The notes: generated from the sequence alone by a model not told the origin. DNA of 64,000 nucleotides from Lasiodiplodia sp. COLG20 (GCA_009801085.1 VNWV01000015.1:292676-356675); one strand, 5' to 3'; counted from the first letter of the stretch, positions 21,171 to 32,918 are shown. Numbers and translations: made by a program.

Positions 21171-21775
21171 TCAGATATTCCAAAGACAGTATTAACCATT
21201 CCGCCACGGCGTGCCCGCTACAACTAACTTAACGACAGATAAATGAGTATATATAGCTAACAGCCCGATCCATCAATCCTTCAATACTGTTCTCTCAACA
21301 AATTTCTGCGGGGTGCCCCGTGATTTCCGCTTGCGGTATGGATGGTCAGCTGAACTGGTGTGATCGCGAGGCTGAAACCAGCCGTACTTCCGCACTCATG
21401 GTTCCCCCTGCCCCCGAAAGCCCGCGACGTGACATAGGCTAGATCAGTTGGTGGTCTGAACCGGTGGAATGAGAACTTCCAAATCTCTCAAGTAGTACTG
21501 CCGTTGCCGGGGTCGAATTTTCCTTGTACGCAGGACCCTTGCAGCTGTCTGCCGCCGACTACCTGTTTTCAGCTTTGATACATTTGGTGAACTACGGACA
21601 TACCCTCTAGTAGGTTTCCTTAAGACACGGTTGGCTGGTGGTCAAGCGATTTGACGGCATGTGATTTTCACAAGCGCTGGAATATAAAGAAATTTGGTCG
21701 TGACTTCATATGTAACATACACGGAAGTCTTTACTCACAAGTCTAACTGCCAGCCCAACCAACTCCACCACCGAT
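21171..21775. other. Intergenic region upstream of the unknown gene
   Basis: About 600 bases. The minus strand at 21191-21225 shows a box-A-like tRNA stretch (tggcggaatggttaa) without the rest of a tRNA. No other feature. Confidence 0.3.
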
Positions 21776-22618
21776 ATGGGACAGACTCTTTCAACTGTTC
21801 GAGAAACTTTGGCTTCTGGAGACAAAAAGGTGGAAGCGGAGGCTCTTGAAACACTCAAGACACTTGAAATGATGGCGAATGACTATATGAATGCCTTTTA
21901 CCAGAGGATCGAGTAAAAATTCCAACCTTTAGCTATGAGATTCATCTTACGTGTTTTCAGAAACAGGTCAAATGACGACAAACAAATTCCCATCGACAAG
22001 GTCCTGACAAAGCACACATTCGTTAGAGCTCTCCGCAATCAAGGCGACGAACTCAGCAATGGAGTCATGCAGGAAATCCAAAATTTCTCATCCGGCCCGG
22101 TGGGAACAGGCCTGGCTAATCTCGCCACGTCTGTATTCAGGATGCTTTTAGGAGCATCCCGCGGGCAACGTTCCATGGAAGAGAGATAGTGAGCTTCCGC
22201 CTTTATCTACAAACAATATTGAACAGAAGCTGACTCGCTTACGTGTAGTGCCATCTCTCTCGGCGACTGCCTTGGTCTGAGTAGACTGGATATGTGCTTT
22301 TTCACGTACAGGTTCGAGTCGCAGTCACTCTACGAAGTGTGCGAGTCCGTGGTAGCCTGCTGCGTTGTGGTATCATCAGCAAAACTAGATGGAATCAACG
22401 AGAACACAATTCGGGTCCTGGTCAACAATGGATTCGAGAACACCTCCCTCGAGATCAGACGTCTCATTTGTGATGAGATGCTCTACAGGGTCATACACAG
22501 GCCCAGCCTGGCGGACGTTCAAGAGGACTCCAAAACGCACAGGGAGGCTATTGAAAAGTATTTGAAAGGAACAAAGGCTCCGAGCTCAGATGGAGGACCA
22601 GCCCCGACTTCGAAGTAG
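21776..22618 (+). CDS. Unknown protein with N-myristoylation-like start
   Basis: Three exons: 21776-21912, 21961-22188 and 22249-22618, giving 244 residues with clean GT-AG junctions. The protein starts MGQTLSTVRET, which fits an N-myristoylation signal (Gly2, Ser6). The middle is helical (VLTKHTFVRALRNQGDEL; VGTGLANLATSVFRMLLG). The third exon runs through YAISLGDCLGLSRLDMCFF and a helical segment (EVCESVVACCVVVSSA). The tail is Pro/Ser-rich and ends TSK. I do not recognise the family. The splicing is consistent and the reading frame intact, so it is likely real. It lies tail-to-tail with the MFS pump. Confidence 0.65.
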
Positions 22619-22721
22619 ACAGCGCCTTGTACATTTGCACATTCGGGAGAAACGAGGATTTGTCCCGAAGGCCAGCGTCTAGAGTAGCAAGGCCCTAGGC
22701 GTAATTATATCGCGGTTCTTT

Positions 22722-22815
22722 CTTAAAAAAAAAAAAAAAAAAGCTATTCATGGATAGTTGAAGCTATTTTCCGGACGTATATGTCGAATTAAAAATTCGA
22801 CATTCTCGTCGTTCT
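22722..22815. mobile_element. MITE-like palindromic repeat, copy 1 (left arm and centre)
   Basis: A poly-A run is followed by ggatagttgaagctatt, ttccggacg and a perfect palindrome gtcgaattaaaaattcgac. The same order of blocks is found at 35.93 kb. The element abuts the stop codon of the MFS gene, and its right arm is missing. Confidence 0.6.
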
Positions 22816-22816
22816 T

Positions 22817-24505
22817 CTACATACCGACAGCAACAATCCGTCCAAACAGCTTCTCCCTCTTCATGCACAAGGCAGCAATCAGCATGACACCCCCAGCAAC
22901 AGGCACCAGCACGAAAGTCATCTGCATAGCCCCAGTCACAGCCTCAATCGCCTTGTCTTTCAGCTCCCCATCCAGTTCCTGAAACAGCGTGCTCTGCGCC
23001 CCCGCCACCGCACCACTCACTTCCTTATCAGAGAAGCCGTTGCCTGCCAGCACAGCCGACAAGTTCCTGATAGCCGTTGACTGATAGATCTGCCCTGCGA
23101 CAGCCAGCGCGATGACCTGCCCGCCGATCTGCGATACATTCTGCAGACTCAGCCCCGCGCCCGCATCCTCGGGTTTCAGCGTCAGCGTCGCGACCGTGTA
23201 GCCTGTCACCATGGACAGCCCACTACCGACGGCGATAAGGATAGTCAGCCCGTAGATCGTTCCGGTCGAGGCATTCGGGTCCAGGTACGCCACCAGTGGG
23301 CCGCCCCCGGCAACGAGAAATACGCCAGCGATGACGAAGATGGCCATGTAGACCTTGATGAAGTGCAAGAAGGCGCCGGAGACAAGGTTGACGGTGACGG
23401 CGATGACAACGAAGGGCAGCAGGCGCACCGCCGCCATGAGCGCGCCGTCGCTGTTGACGAATTGGAAGTAGATCGGGATGTAGTACACGACGACGAACAG
23501 TGTCGTGGTCCCGGCGGCCGTCACGATGTAGAGGAGGACTTGCGTGCGGTGGCGGAGTAGGTGGCATGGGAAAGCACGTCGGGCGGGGGTGGTGAAGACG
23601 GCGAAGTATTGCTGCAAGGCGTAGAGCACCAGCACCACGCCGAAGACGACGAAGGTCGCGATGGTGCGCCCGTCGTTCCATGGCCATTGGCTGCCTGCCA
23701 TCGTGAAGGCCAGGAGGAAGCTGACCCAGACCCCGGCACCCAGGATGAAGCCGACGAAGTCGATGGAGGCCAGTCGGGCGCTGATGCTGACACCTTGCAG
23801 AGGATGAATGGCTGGGAGGTAGAACAGGAGTGCTGGAGCTGAGACAGCACCAATTACCAGGTTGATGTAGAAGGCCCAGCGCCAGGTCGCAGCCGATACA
23901 GCAAACGCACCGCCGATGACAGGGCCCAGGACCGCTCCCAGCCCCCAGAAGACGCCGATCAGGGACATGTAGAAGCCGCGCTCCTTCCCTTCAGTCATGA
24001 CGGCGTAGTACTGCAACGAGCCGAGGTAGATGCCGCTGCCGCCCGCGCCGGCGATGACACGGCCGACGATCAGCGCGCTCATGGTCGGGGCGCCGCCGCA
24101 GAGGGCGGAGCCGGCTTCGAAGAGGATGACGGTTGCGATGAAAACCCATTTGATGTTGAAGGTGTTGTAGAAGGTGCCCAGCAGGAGGATGACGCATACC
24201 GAACCGAGGGGGAATCCGGCGCCTATCCAGGAGAGTTGCTCGACGTGGCCGAAGGCCTCGACGACGGGGCCTTGGACGTCTGCTGCGATGGTTGTGTCGA
24301 GGCCGTAGAGGAAGCAGGTGATGTAGAGTGAGATGCAGACGATTAGCCAGGGGAGGCCGCGGATCGTTCTTGCTTTGTCCTCTGACTCTGATTCTGACTC
24401 GGTTTGCGGCGGGTGCTGGTTGGTTTCGTGTTTCTCGACATCTCCACCGCGGTGATCTTGGCTGTTGTGGGTTGCCCCGTGGTGGCCTGATTGATTTGGA
24501 GACAT
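22817..24505 (-). CDS. MFS efflux transporter, DHA2/14-TM type
   Basis: Drug:proton antiporter-type pump in the plasma membrane. Single exon, 562 residues from the ATG at 24505 (MSPNQSGHHGAT); an in-frame ATG also exists at 24568, but the later start gives the typical acidic, Ser/Glu-rich cytosolic tail. The first helix is WLIVCISLYITCFLYGLDTT, with motif D-like sequence. The RVIAGAGGSGIYLGSL segment matches motif B, and LGAVLGPVIGGAFAV is the antiporter motif C of drug pumps. Fourteen hydrophobic segments can be followed. Homologues often export fungal secondary metabolites. It probably serves the P450/RidA set or another pathway. A MITE-like repeat lies on each side of it. Confidence 0.92.
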   Translation of the reverse strand: MSPNQSGHHGATHNSQDHRGGDVEKHETNQHPPQTESESESEDKARTIRGLPWLIVCISLYITCFLYGLDTTIAADVQGPVVEAFGHVEQLSWIGAGFPLGSVCVILLLGTFYNTFNIKWVFIATVILFEAGSALCGGAPTMSALIVGRVIAGAGGSGIYLGSLQYYAVMTEGKERGFYMSLIGVFWGLGAVLGPVIGGAFAVSAATWRWAFYINLVIGAVSAPALLFYLPAIHPLQGVSISARLASIDFVGFILGAGVWVSFLLAFTMAGSQWPWNDGRTIATFVVFGVVLVLYALQQYFAVFTTPARRAFPCHLLRHRTQVLLYIVTAAGTTTLFVVVYYIPIYFQFVNSDGALMAAVRLLPFVVIAVTVNLVSGAFLHFIKVYMAIFVIAGVFLVAGGGPLVAYLDPNASTGTIYGLTILIAVGSGLSMVTGYTVATLTLKPEDAGAGLSLQNVSQIGGQVIALAVAGQIYQSTAIRNLSAVLAGNGFSDKEVSGAVAGAQSTLFQELDGELKDKAIEAVTGAMQMTFVLVPVAGGVMLIAALCMKREKLFGRIVAVGM

Positions 24506-25156
24506 GTTGCGTACCGTTTTTGAAGAACGGTCAAAGGAGAAGACTGAGAGAGTGACCTGACAACGCAATGTTGAGATTGATGGCGGTCTGCGAACAGCTT
24601 CGTGAAGAGAGATGTCACACTCACATGGAGGTGTTGTGGCCGCAACAGCGTTAAAGGCGCATGAATCGCGTTGCTAGCTAGGTGTATTAGAAAGACACCG
24701 TAGAGAAAGGTAATCTAACCGCAAATGGATTACAGAGTGAGGTCTTTGGTGATTTGGTGCTTGATAATCCTACGTTCGTTGTTGCGGATAGGTTGCCGTT
24801 CTCGGCGATAGCTTCCGACACATTACCAAGCAACAATGCTCCAACCAACAACCAACCAGGTACCATCTTATCTTGCAGATCTGGCGAGGGCCTTATTGGT
24901 AGAGATAGGACAGACGTTGTTTTGCCGATGCTGTGTCAACGCCTGATGCGGAGGATTATTCAAGTCGGATACGCTCCCAAAACAGGGATGGCTTCTTGAG
25001 ATGCGTGCCAAAATTCTCAGGCACACGCACTACTTCCTGAAACGTTATTCGCATTCCAAGCTTAAGGAGAGCTCCAATAAAGAGGGGTTCTGCAACCGAT
25101 ACCTGGCGCAAATAAGAGCAGGACCTCACTTCTTTTAAAAATTTAAGATCCTTTTC
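24506..25156. other. Promoter side of the MFS gene
   Basis: About 650 bases. The plus ORF 24754-24999 has no recognised domain. No clear regulatory motif. Confidence 0.35.
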
Positions 25157-25202
25157 AAAAAAAAAAAAAAATTATATATGGGCTGTTGAAGCTACCAGAA
25201 GT
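25157..25202. mobile_element. MITE-like palindromic repeat, copy 2 (fragment)
   Basis: A poly-A run is followed by tatatatgggctgttgaagctacc, matching the start of the repeats at 22.73 and 35.94 kb in the same orientation. Only the left end is preserved. Confidence 0.45.
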
Positions 25203-27270
25203 GACGGTATAATTATTGGTTCTACATTTAAATCTCGAAGATAGCGGCAATTACACATGGTATGAACAAAAAGTAAATCCACGCTATTTGTCGTGTGCAA
25301 TACTACCTTGTATGTCGGGGTGGGCCTTTCCGGCGGACTGCAAGTCCATCATTATTCCAATCGAGTTTAACGCCCATGCTGACAAAAACGAGTTTCTCAG
25401 CCCTATGCGAACTAAGTTTTGAGTGTTATGTCAATCCTCCCAGGTTTAAAACACCGCAAGTTTGTTTAATTCCATTTGACACCAGCCAGAACCCAACACG
25501 TTTCCCCGTGCAAGTGAGCATGGCCATCGCTACTTGGATTTACTGAGAAGTATAGGCCGGCTGAACCGGCCAGCTGAGCCAGGAGCGTAAACTGACCCAC
25601 GGACAAATGGTAGCACCGCCATTCGCATGGTGAGGGGTGCAATTCCCTCCGGCAATTCTTGCGTTCTCTTGTCAAAATCTCGTAAGCTACACCTACGCCG
25701 AAACTCCTTTAGATGGCGAGCCAGCGTCGTGAAGAACTTCTCCTGCTGGCATAACCGCGCGCATGCTCTACAGCAGCTATCCTAGATGTGGTAGTAACGT
25801 AGTTGTAAAATAATGCATGTTTAAGCAACTAAGAGAAGAGTCTAGAATATCACATACGGGTGGGAAGAACACGAGAAGGCGGGGAAGAAGGGGTGAGTAG
25901 CGCGTTTTGAGAAGCAGGAACTAGACGAGTCACTGTTCAATTGTTGCTGATTCTCTTCCTGAACAGCAATACCACTCAAACCTGCGACATGGCAAGCAAA
26001 ACAGCAACCATATCTGACAGAACTGTTTAGAGTCTAGACCCGCAAAGCTGCGTAGATACACCTCACGCCACTCCCCGGTTCCAAGTATCGCGTCACCATC
26101 ATCGGCGATAGGTCTGACGGTGACGGTGATTGACAGTTCGTGTTTCGGCATCTGCTGCGGATTATCAAAAGCAGGAAAGGGATCGAGGACGCCGATTAAG
26201 GTGACGTATGGTAGCCATATTAACTGTATAGACCGAGAGGCCTAGATTGTCCACGGCTCAGGACGGCTGTTGAGGCGGATCTGACTGTCAGTAAGTTGGA
26301 ATCCATGAAAGTGACCATGACCGACTGACGAACGACGCTCCTCCTTCAAAGGCCGAGGCTATCCATTTGAAAGCCTGCATGTCAGCGATCTTGGCCCCGC
26401 ACTAGGAGTCTATCCCTTGTGCGCTGTCCACGTACCGCTTCCCAATGGACGTCGTCAACCATGTCATCGGGCTCGACGACGAACCGCCGGCGAACCATGT
26501 ATTTACAAAGCCAACAACCACATCAAGAGAAGCATCATCGTCTACCCGTGCTGCTGGCAGAAGCAAATGAGCTTTCCCTCCACGGTTCCAGACTGGGGTG
26601 TCCATAGTTGCAAGCATTCCGGGCCCCCGCCGCACGGGCATTTGGCTCCATATTCTCGCGTGGACAACTTCAAGCCAGAGACGTGACCTCATGCAGAAAG
26701 GCCTCGTGCGAAGGTTCCCCGGAACTTAGCTAATTTTGGTTGGGATTGAACAGACTATGGGGCCTCGGTAGCTCTTCGGATATGGGTCAGACGATACATA
26801 GGGCGCTTAGTGGTGCGATAAGCGATGCGGGGGTTATGCTTACAGAAGGATTGCTACAATTCTTACAGAACTATTGCTACAACACGTCCAACATCGTCGG
26901 ATATCGGCAACGGACCGTGAAACGTGGTTGGCTTGACGGTAATTGGTAAACACACTCGGGATGAACATTGACCGAACCCTCGGCAAATTCTATAGAAAAC
27001 AGTATTGTCGGCAATGGACCATCGCCGATGCGTTGGTGAACGTAGTCTTGATGAGAAACGTAAAAAGACATATAGAGTCAGCGATTCCACGGCTATCGAA
27101 CTCATTCATCAAACCGTTCCTACACCCCTTCCGAAAAGAACACCCAAAAGAGAATCATCACAACTCTCATAGGCAATTTGGTCCGAGTCTGCCTCGTTCG
27201 CGCTATACTTGCTTCCACGCCATCAATTAATAGTTGCGTAACAGCAAACAAGGTCACGCTACCGTCAGTC
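25203..27270. other. Two-kilobase gene-free region
   Basis: Contains short ORFs on both strands, none with a recognisable domain. A perfect hairpin ggccggctgaaccggcc lies at 25556-25572. A stretch at 25602-25660 resembles the 3' two-thirds of a tRNA-Glu but lacks a pairing acceptor stem. The region just before 27271 is the promoter of the dioxygenase. Confidence 0.35.
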
Positions 27271-28293
27271 ATGTCAGTCACCGCCACGGAAGCCATCCCC
27301 TCATCCCAAACGAGTCCCCACATCAGAGAACTCACGCCTGGATTCGGTGCCGAGGTGGAGGGTCTCGATTTCACTGGCAGTGTTGCCGACAGTAGCTATC
27401 ACCTGATTGAGGAGTTAGTGAAGAAGGTGAATACACTTCAGACTTTTGGTACACAACCCACTGATGCTTTCGTCCAGTACGGCGTGATCGTCCTCCGCAA
27501 AACGAACCTCACCGACGAGACCCACATTGAGCTAGCTCGCAAATTCGGTGAGCTCGACGACGTCAAGCCGTACAACAAGGCAGGCAGGAGGAACCGGTTG
27601 AAGTACGACGAGCTGTTCGATGTCGGCAACATGGAGCCCGACGGCACCATCGTCGACGCCAACAGCCCCCGGGCGCAAGCCAACAGGGGAAACAGCCTCT
27701 TCCACGTCGACTCGAGTTTCAATCCGCGCCGTGCCGGCTACTCGCTATTGTTGTCCCACGAGCTTCCTCCCGCCGGCACCGGTGGAAGCACCGAGTTCTG
27801 CGACACCAGAGCCGCGTGGGATGACCTCGACGAGGAAACGAAGACGGAGCTCCTACAGAAAGACTACGTCGCCTGCCACTCCATCCTGCATTCCAAGAAG
27901 CTCGCTGCACCCGACCATTTCGCCAACATCGAGCCCGCCGACTACCCCATGGGTCGCCACAAGCTGGTGCAGAAGCATGAGAGGTCTGGTCGGATGAACC
28001 TGTATCTCGCCATGCACATCCACCACATTGAGGGCCTGGAACCGGAGAAGTCCAAAGCGCTCTTCGAGAAGCTGTTCAATCACGCCACTCAAGACAAGTA
28101 CCGGGCCATGGTCGAGTGGCACAACGTCGGAGACCTCGTCATCTGGGACAATACTTGCACAATGCACAGGGCTGTGGGAGGAGAGTTCGCGTACAAGTAC
28201 AGGAGGGACATGAGGCGTGCTACGGTTCATGATGACAGCAGTCAAGCGTGGGGCCTGAACGAGCACACGGATGTTCGCCAGGGACTTCCTTGA
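27271..28293 (+). CDS. TauD/TfdA-family 2-oxoglutarate dioxygenase
   Basis: Fe(II)/2-oxoglutarate dioxygenase of the taurine/2,4-D type, oxidising small acids or sulfonates. Start at ATG 27271 (MSVTATEAIPSS), which precedes the usual ELTPGFGAEVEGLDF opening. The HxD motif is in FHVDSSF; the distal His is in WDNTCTMHRAVGG and the Arg that binds 2-oxoglutarate in YRRDMRRATVHDD. Bases 27427-27477 (51 nt) look like a frame-neutral intron with GTGAAT donor, CTGAT branch site and CCAG acceptor. Removing it joins LVKK to YGVIVLRK as in homologues and gives 323 residues; retaining it gives 340. It is probably intact. Confidence 0.9.
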   Translation: MSVTATEAIPSSQTSPHIRELTPGFGAEVEGLDFTGSVADSSYHLIEELVKKVNTLQTFGTQPTDAFVQYGVIVLRKTNLTDETHIELARKFGELDDVKPYNKAGRRNRLKYDELFDVGNMEPDGTIVDANSPRAQANRGNSLFHVDSSFNPRRAGYSLLLSHELPPAGTGGSTEFCDTRAAWDDLDEETKTELLQKDYVACHSILHSKKLAAPDHFANIEPADYPMGRHKLVQKHERSGRMNLYLAMHIHHIEGLEPEKSKALFEKLFNHATQDKYRAMVEWHNVGDLVIWDNTCTMHRAVGGEFAYKYRRDMRRATVHDDSSQAWGLNEHTDVRQGLP

Positions 28294-28934
28294 GAATGCC
28301 CATATACTCTCGCAATATAGCTTACGTGTGGACTAGTTTGTGCTCGGCGTGATGGGGGAAATATTTTTGTAGTCATGGAACTTTCATTAAAATCAAACAA
28401 ATAAAAAATTTGGAAGAGATTTTTGGGGTGTAGAGAAATGTGAAATCTCGAGAGTTTTCTCGTCCATGGCGCTCTTTATCCTACTTTTGCAGTTGGGAAA
28501 AATTCCCTCGTCCGTTTCAGATTTGGCATTCTTTGACCGAGGAACTAATACACAATAGGCACAACCCTTACCACTGTTTACCAATGCCAGCCCAACAGGA
28601 GATCAAGACCAGCAAAATGGATCATTACGCGGCCATCAACCGGCTGTCCACATTCTCGGTATACTATAAAGTAGGGTGATCTGAACTAGTAACCGCCTTC
28701 GGCAGCTGATACGTCAGCTTTCTTGCGGGGCAACTGGCCATCTTTAACCGACACAATAACCCTGGCTGCATTTACGAATACGACGATGCGAAAACGTGAA
28801 CATTTACGACGACGCAGGCAGACAACAAAATTTCCCGTCTAGGCCGGGAAACAAATAGTAGCTCATATAAACATCCTGAGAATGCCTCAAACAAATAGTC
28901 AGATCATCAAAGATCTTCCACAATCGCATCTACC
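28294..28934. other. Intergenic region upstream of the GH35 gene
   Basis: 641 bases with no supportable gene; short ORFs are uncharacteristic. It holds the 3' end of the dioxygenase and the former promoter of the galactosidase. Confidence 0.4.
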
Positions 28935-31900
28935 ATGTGCATCCTGAATCCTTTATATCTGCTATTCATTTGCATTTTCCTTACACTCCCTTTTCGCCTA
29001 GGTGCTGAAGATGTGTCGATTCCCGAATTGCAGCAGAATGGCACTCTATTGCAAGACCTAGTCACGTGGGATCAGAATTCAATTTCCATTCGAGGAGAAC
29101 GCGTGCTCCTCCTGTCCGCTGAATTCCATCCATTCAGACTTTCTTCACCTGGACTTTGGTTAGACGTTTTTTAAAAAGTCAAGGTAATTGGATACAATAT
29201 GGTGTCATTCTACGTTGACTGGGCGCTGATCGAGGGCCGGCCTGGCGATCCTCGGCTGGACGGAATCTTTGATCTCGATCCATTCTTCGCCGCGGCTTAG
29301 GACGCCGGAATCTACCTTATCGCCCGACCGGGTCCATACATCAACTCCGAGCTCTCTGGAGGCGGCTTACCTGGATGGCTGCAACGGATCAAGGCAGAGG
29401 TCAGGTCAACTTCCCCTGAGTATCTCAACGCAACTGAGGCGTACATGGCAGCGGTAGGCGCCAAAATTGCCCGCTCTCAGATCACGAACGGTGGTCCAGT
29501 CATTCTCTTCCAGCCTGAGAACGAATACAGCCTTGCTGTCGGAGCGCCAAGCTACATCGACTCGGTGAAGCTGCTTGAGCCAGCCTACATGGAGTACGTT
29601 GAGCAACAGGCTCGTCGCAACGGGATTGTGGTTCCACTGGTCTCGAATGAGATGGTGCCTTTGGGCAACTGGGCGCCCGGCACCGGCATTGGAGAGGCGG
29701 ATATCTACGCTCACGACTCATACCCATTCTATGACGGATGTAAGTACTGACTTTAGTCCCAAAATTGTGCTTACTTTAACTCTTAATAGGCGGGAATCCT
29801 ACTAATTGGTCTAATCCGACTACATTGGTTAGTCTGGATTACACTTACCAAAACCACCTCCAGCAAAGCCCAACGACGCCGTACTCTGTTTTGGAGTTTC
29901 AAGGTGGCGCCCCAGATCCTTGATGAGTGGACCACGCGTATCAGGCCATGTTTCCATATTCAAGAACGCTAACGATGGTAGGGGCGGAGTTGGCCTCGAG
30001 AAGTGTGCGGCATTAATTGGGCCCGAGTTTCAGCGGTTTTTCCAGAAAGAGCTCTTCGGGCGTTCTATCAAGCTTCTTAATATCTACATGGTGAGTGCCA
30101 CAAACACGTCTCGGAATGTGTGACAGAGAGCTGATGATCATCAGACATACGGTGGAACGAATTGGGGAAACATGGGCCACCCTGAAGGCTACACATCCTA
30201 CGACCACGGCGCTATGATTGCTGAGGACCGCAGTCTCCGCAGGGAGAAGTACAGCGAGGCCAAGCTGCAAGCACACTTTCTGCAGGCCTCACCAGCATAC
30301 TTGACAGCCATAGCGGAGAACAAGTCCCATGCCTATGTCAACACCGATGAGTTGCTGGTCACACCAGTTGGAAACAAACTAACGCGTTTCTACCTCGTTC
30401 GACATACAGACTGGACATCATGGGACGCTACGCCGTACCATCTTACTGTACTTCCGAGCATTGGAAACCTCACCATTCCACAGCTCGGCGGAAACCTGAC
30501 TCTGAACGGCCGCGATTCCAAGATTCATATCACTGACTACGATGTCGGTGGAGTTAATTTGATCTACTCGTCCGCGGAAATATTCACGTGGAAGAAGTAC
30601 GGAGAGAGGAGAGTATTGCTGTTGTACGGGGGAGAGAACGAGTTGCATGAATTCGCTCTCCCTATCACGGCCGGAGATTACAGCAGCGATGGAGACGATG
30701 TCACAGTCCAGCGGAAGGGATCTATGATTGTTGTCCAATGGCAAGTGGAACGCAACCGTCGCATCGTCAAATTTGAGAATGGTTTGGAAGTTTACCTTCT
30801 CTGGCGCAACGATGCTTACAACTATTGGGTTCTGGAACTCCCTGCACCGCTACCCATCGGAAACTACTCCTCGGCGACGAAAACCTCTGTAGTTGCGAAA
30901 GCTGGTTACCTCCTGCGTAGCGCTCATGTTTCTAAAGGTTCGCTTCACTTGACGGGCGACATCAACTCCACTACGGACCTAGAGATTATTTCGGGCGTTG
31001 ACCCAAATTGCTCTTTGATCACGTTTAACGGTCAGCCCGTTTCCAACATCAGCCGTGATGGAGGTAGATTGCACGCGACAATCGAATACCAAGAGCCAGA
31101 TTTCAGCCTTCCCGACCTGCGCTCGCTTGACTGGAAGTACATCGACTCTTTACCTGAGATTACTCCATCCTATGACGACGCCGAGTGGGTCAAGTGTTCG
31201 CTCTCAGAGAGCAACAACCCGCGGAACCTGACGACTCCCACTTCTCTATACGCTAGTGACTACGGCTTTCATGCAGGGTCTCTGATCTACAGAGGTCACT
31301 TCGTTGCTTCCGGCACCGAAACCCAGTTCAACCTCACAAGTCAAGGTGGCGCTGCGTATGGCCATTCTCTGTGGATCAATGACACCTTTCTTGGCTCCTT
31401 CTCCGGCGATGGGCATTCAGCGAAACATTCCAAATCCTTCAATTTTTCTGCCTTGGAAGCTGGCAAACCGTACGTCTTCACGCTGGTAATGGATCACATG
31501 GGCTTGAACATGAACTCATTCATTCACTCCGACGCCATGAAAGAACCTCGCGGCATCCTCCATTTTTCTCTATCCAATCGGCCGCAGTCGGACATCGCTT
31601 GGAGCATCACTGGCAATTTCGGTGGGGAGAACTACACCGATACCGTCCGCGGCCCTCTGAACGAAGGAGCCATGTACGCCGAGCGCCAAGGATACCATCA
31701 ACCCGGACCCCCCTCTGTATCGTGGCTAGCCCGATCTCCATTCGAGGGAATACCGACGGCTGGTATTGGCTTCTTCACTGCAACTTTTGGCCTTGACCTG
31801 CCGTCTGACGGTTACGATATACCTCTGAGCATTGTATTCACAAATGTCACAACGGAGGAGGGCTCGCCTGCAAAGTTTAGGTGCCAAATATTTGTCAACG

Positions 31901-32191
31901 GGTATCAATTTGGAAAATACAGTAAGTAAAAGGCTAGTAAAAGAACGTTACAAAGCTGACGTGATGTGACCAGTCAACAATATTGGGCCTCAAACTTCCT
32001 TTCCTGTTCCCGAAGGAGTGCTCAACTACAATGGCCAGAATACCCTGGCTTTGACCGTGTGGGCTCTTGAAGATGCGGGCGCGAAGCTGGACGGAATTCG
32101 AATTGTGGCCACGGAAGTGATCCAATCGGGATACACAGCCCCGGGAAGTGTGACGCAACCCAGATGGGAGAAACGAGATGGAGCATATTAG
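28935..32191 (+). pseudogene. GH35 beta-galactosidase pseudogene
   Basis: Nearly complete gene for a secreted fungal beta-galactosidase of about 1013 residues, read in five exons: 28935-29739, 29790-29922, 29982-30090, 30145-31921 and 31974-32191. A signal peptide opens the protein (LLFICIFLTLPFRLGAE). The acid/base Glu is kept in QPENEYS and the nucleophile Glu in VLEFQGGA. Three lesions are visible. A TAA stops the frame at 29172 after LWLDVF. A TAG at 29298 replaces the codon after FFAAA. The donor of the 59-nt intron at 29923 reads ATGAGT where GTGAGT is expected. That intron still has its GCTAAC branch site and TAG acceptor. The rest is open, so inactivation looks recent. Confidence 0.85.
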
Positions 32192-32918
32192 CCATATGCT
32201 AAAATCTTCCCATAACAAACACTCGTTTCCAATCCCGATGTTGTTGCAGTAGCAAATAAGACTTTGGTAGTCAATCACAATGATCAATTCCATATCGATT
32301 CCTATCCCATCTTTGTCCAACAACCCCTCTCTGCAGAGATGCAGTCTTCTTAACAAGTTTAGAATGGGTGAAATCCGGGTAGCGATTGCCAAACTCGGAA
32401 AGCGAATGAGCTCTGCCCGACGGACACTTTCCTAAGTATGTGGCTAAAACTGAGCACGACCCCACCCAACACGAATACTTGACACGAATACGGTACATGC
32501 AGCTACGGCTAGAGAGACTGGCATGTGTGATCGAAGCGAATGCGAATACTCATCGCCACACCTGTTCCCAATCGTTTAGGAGTACCATTGGTGAATCTTA
32601 TGGATAGCCAGGAATGTCAAAATACTATATATTCCCATGTAACTTCCAGGTTCTCGTACTCGTTCCCATTCAGGAGTAACAGGCATTTTCTGTGAGGTCA
32701 TGATACTAGTGTTCTCGGTGATTCGTAACAAAGAGTTGCCGAGACGCCTGCCTTCATTGTCATTGCGAATTCAGGGCAGGCTGTTTTGTGAGTCCAATAG
32801 GCTCTCATCTAATACGGTCGGATGATACGTCAGATATTCTACGTGTGGATATTTAAGTCGTGCAAATCCAAAATATATTTAATACGGACACTACCAGATC
32901 CACCGTCGCTACCTCACC
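32192..32918. promoter_or_regulatory. Intergenic region upstream of the GH43 gene
   Basis: 727 bases with only short unsupported ORFs. The region immediately before 32919 is AT-rich (aaatatatttaa) and presumably contains the core promoter. Confidence 0.4.

Noticed and set aside
21191..21225. Box-A-like tRNA start on the minus strand (tggcggaatggttaa)
   Set aside because: No box B or foldable anticodon and T arms follow within tRNA distance.
25602..25660. tRNA-Glu-like stretch (ggtagcaccgccattcgcatgg, then a T-arm-like gaggggtgcaattccctc)
   Set aside because: No 5' acceptor strand pairs with the 3' part and the anticodon stem has mismatches, so at most a relic.
26402..26692. Opposed ORFs of about 90 codons
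   Set aside because: No domain, no start context, and the two strands give equally good frames.
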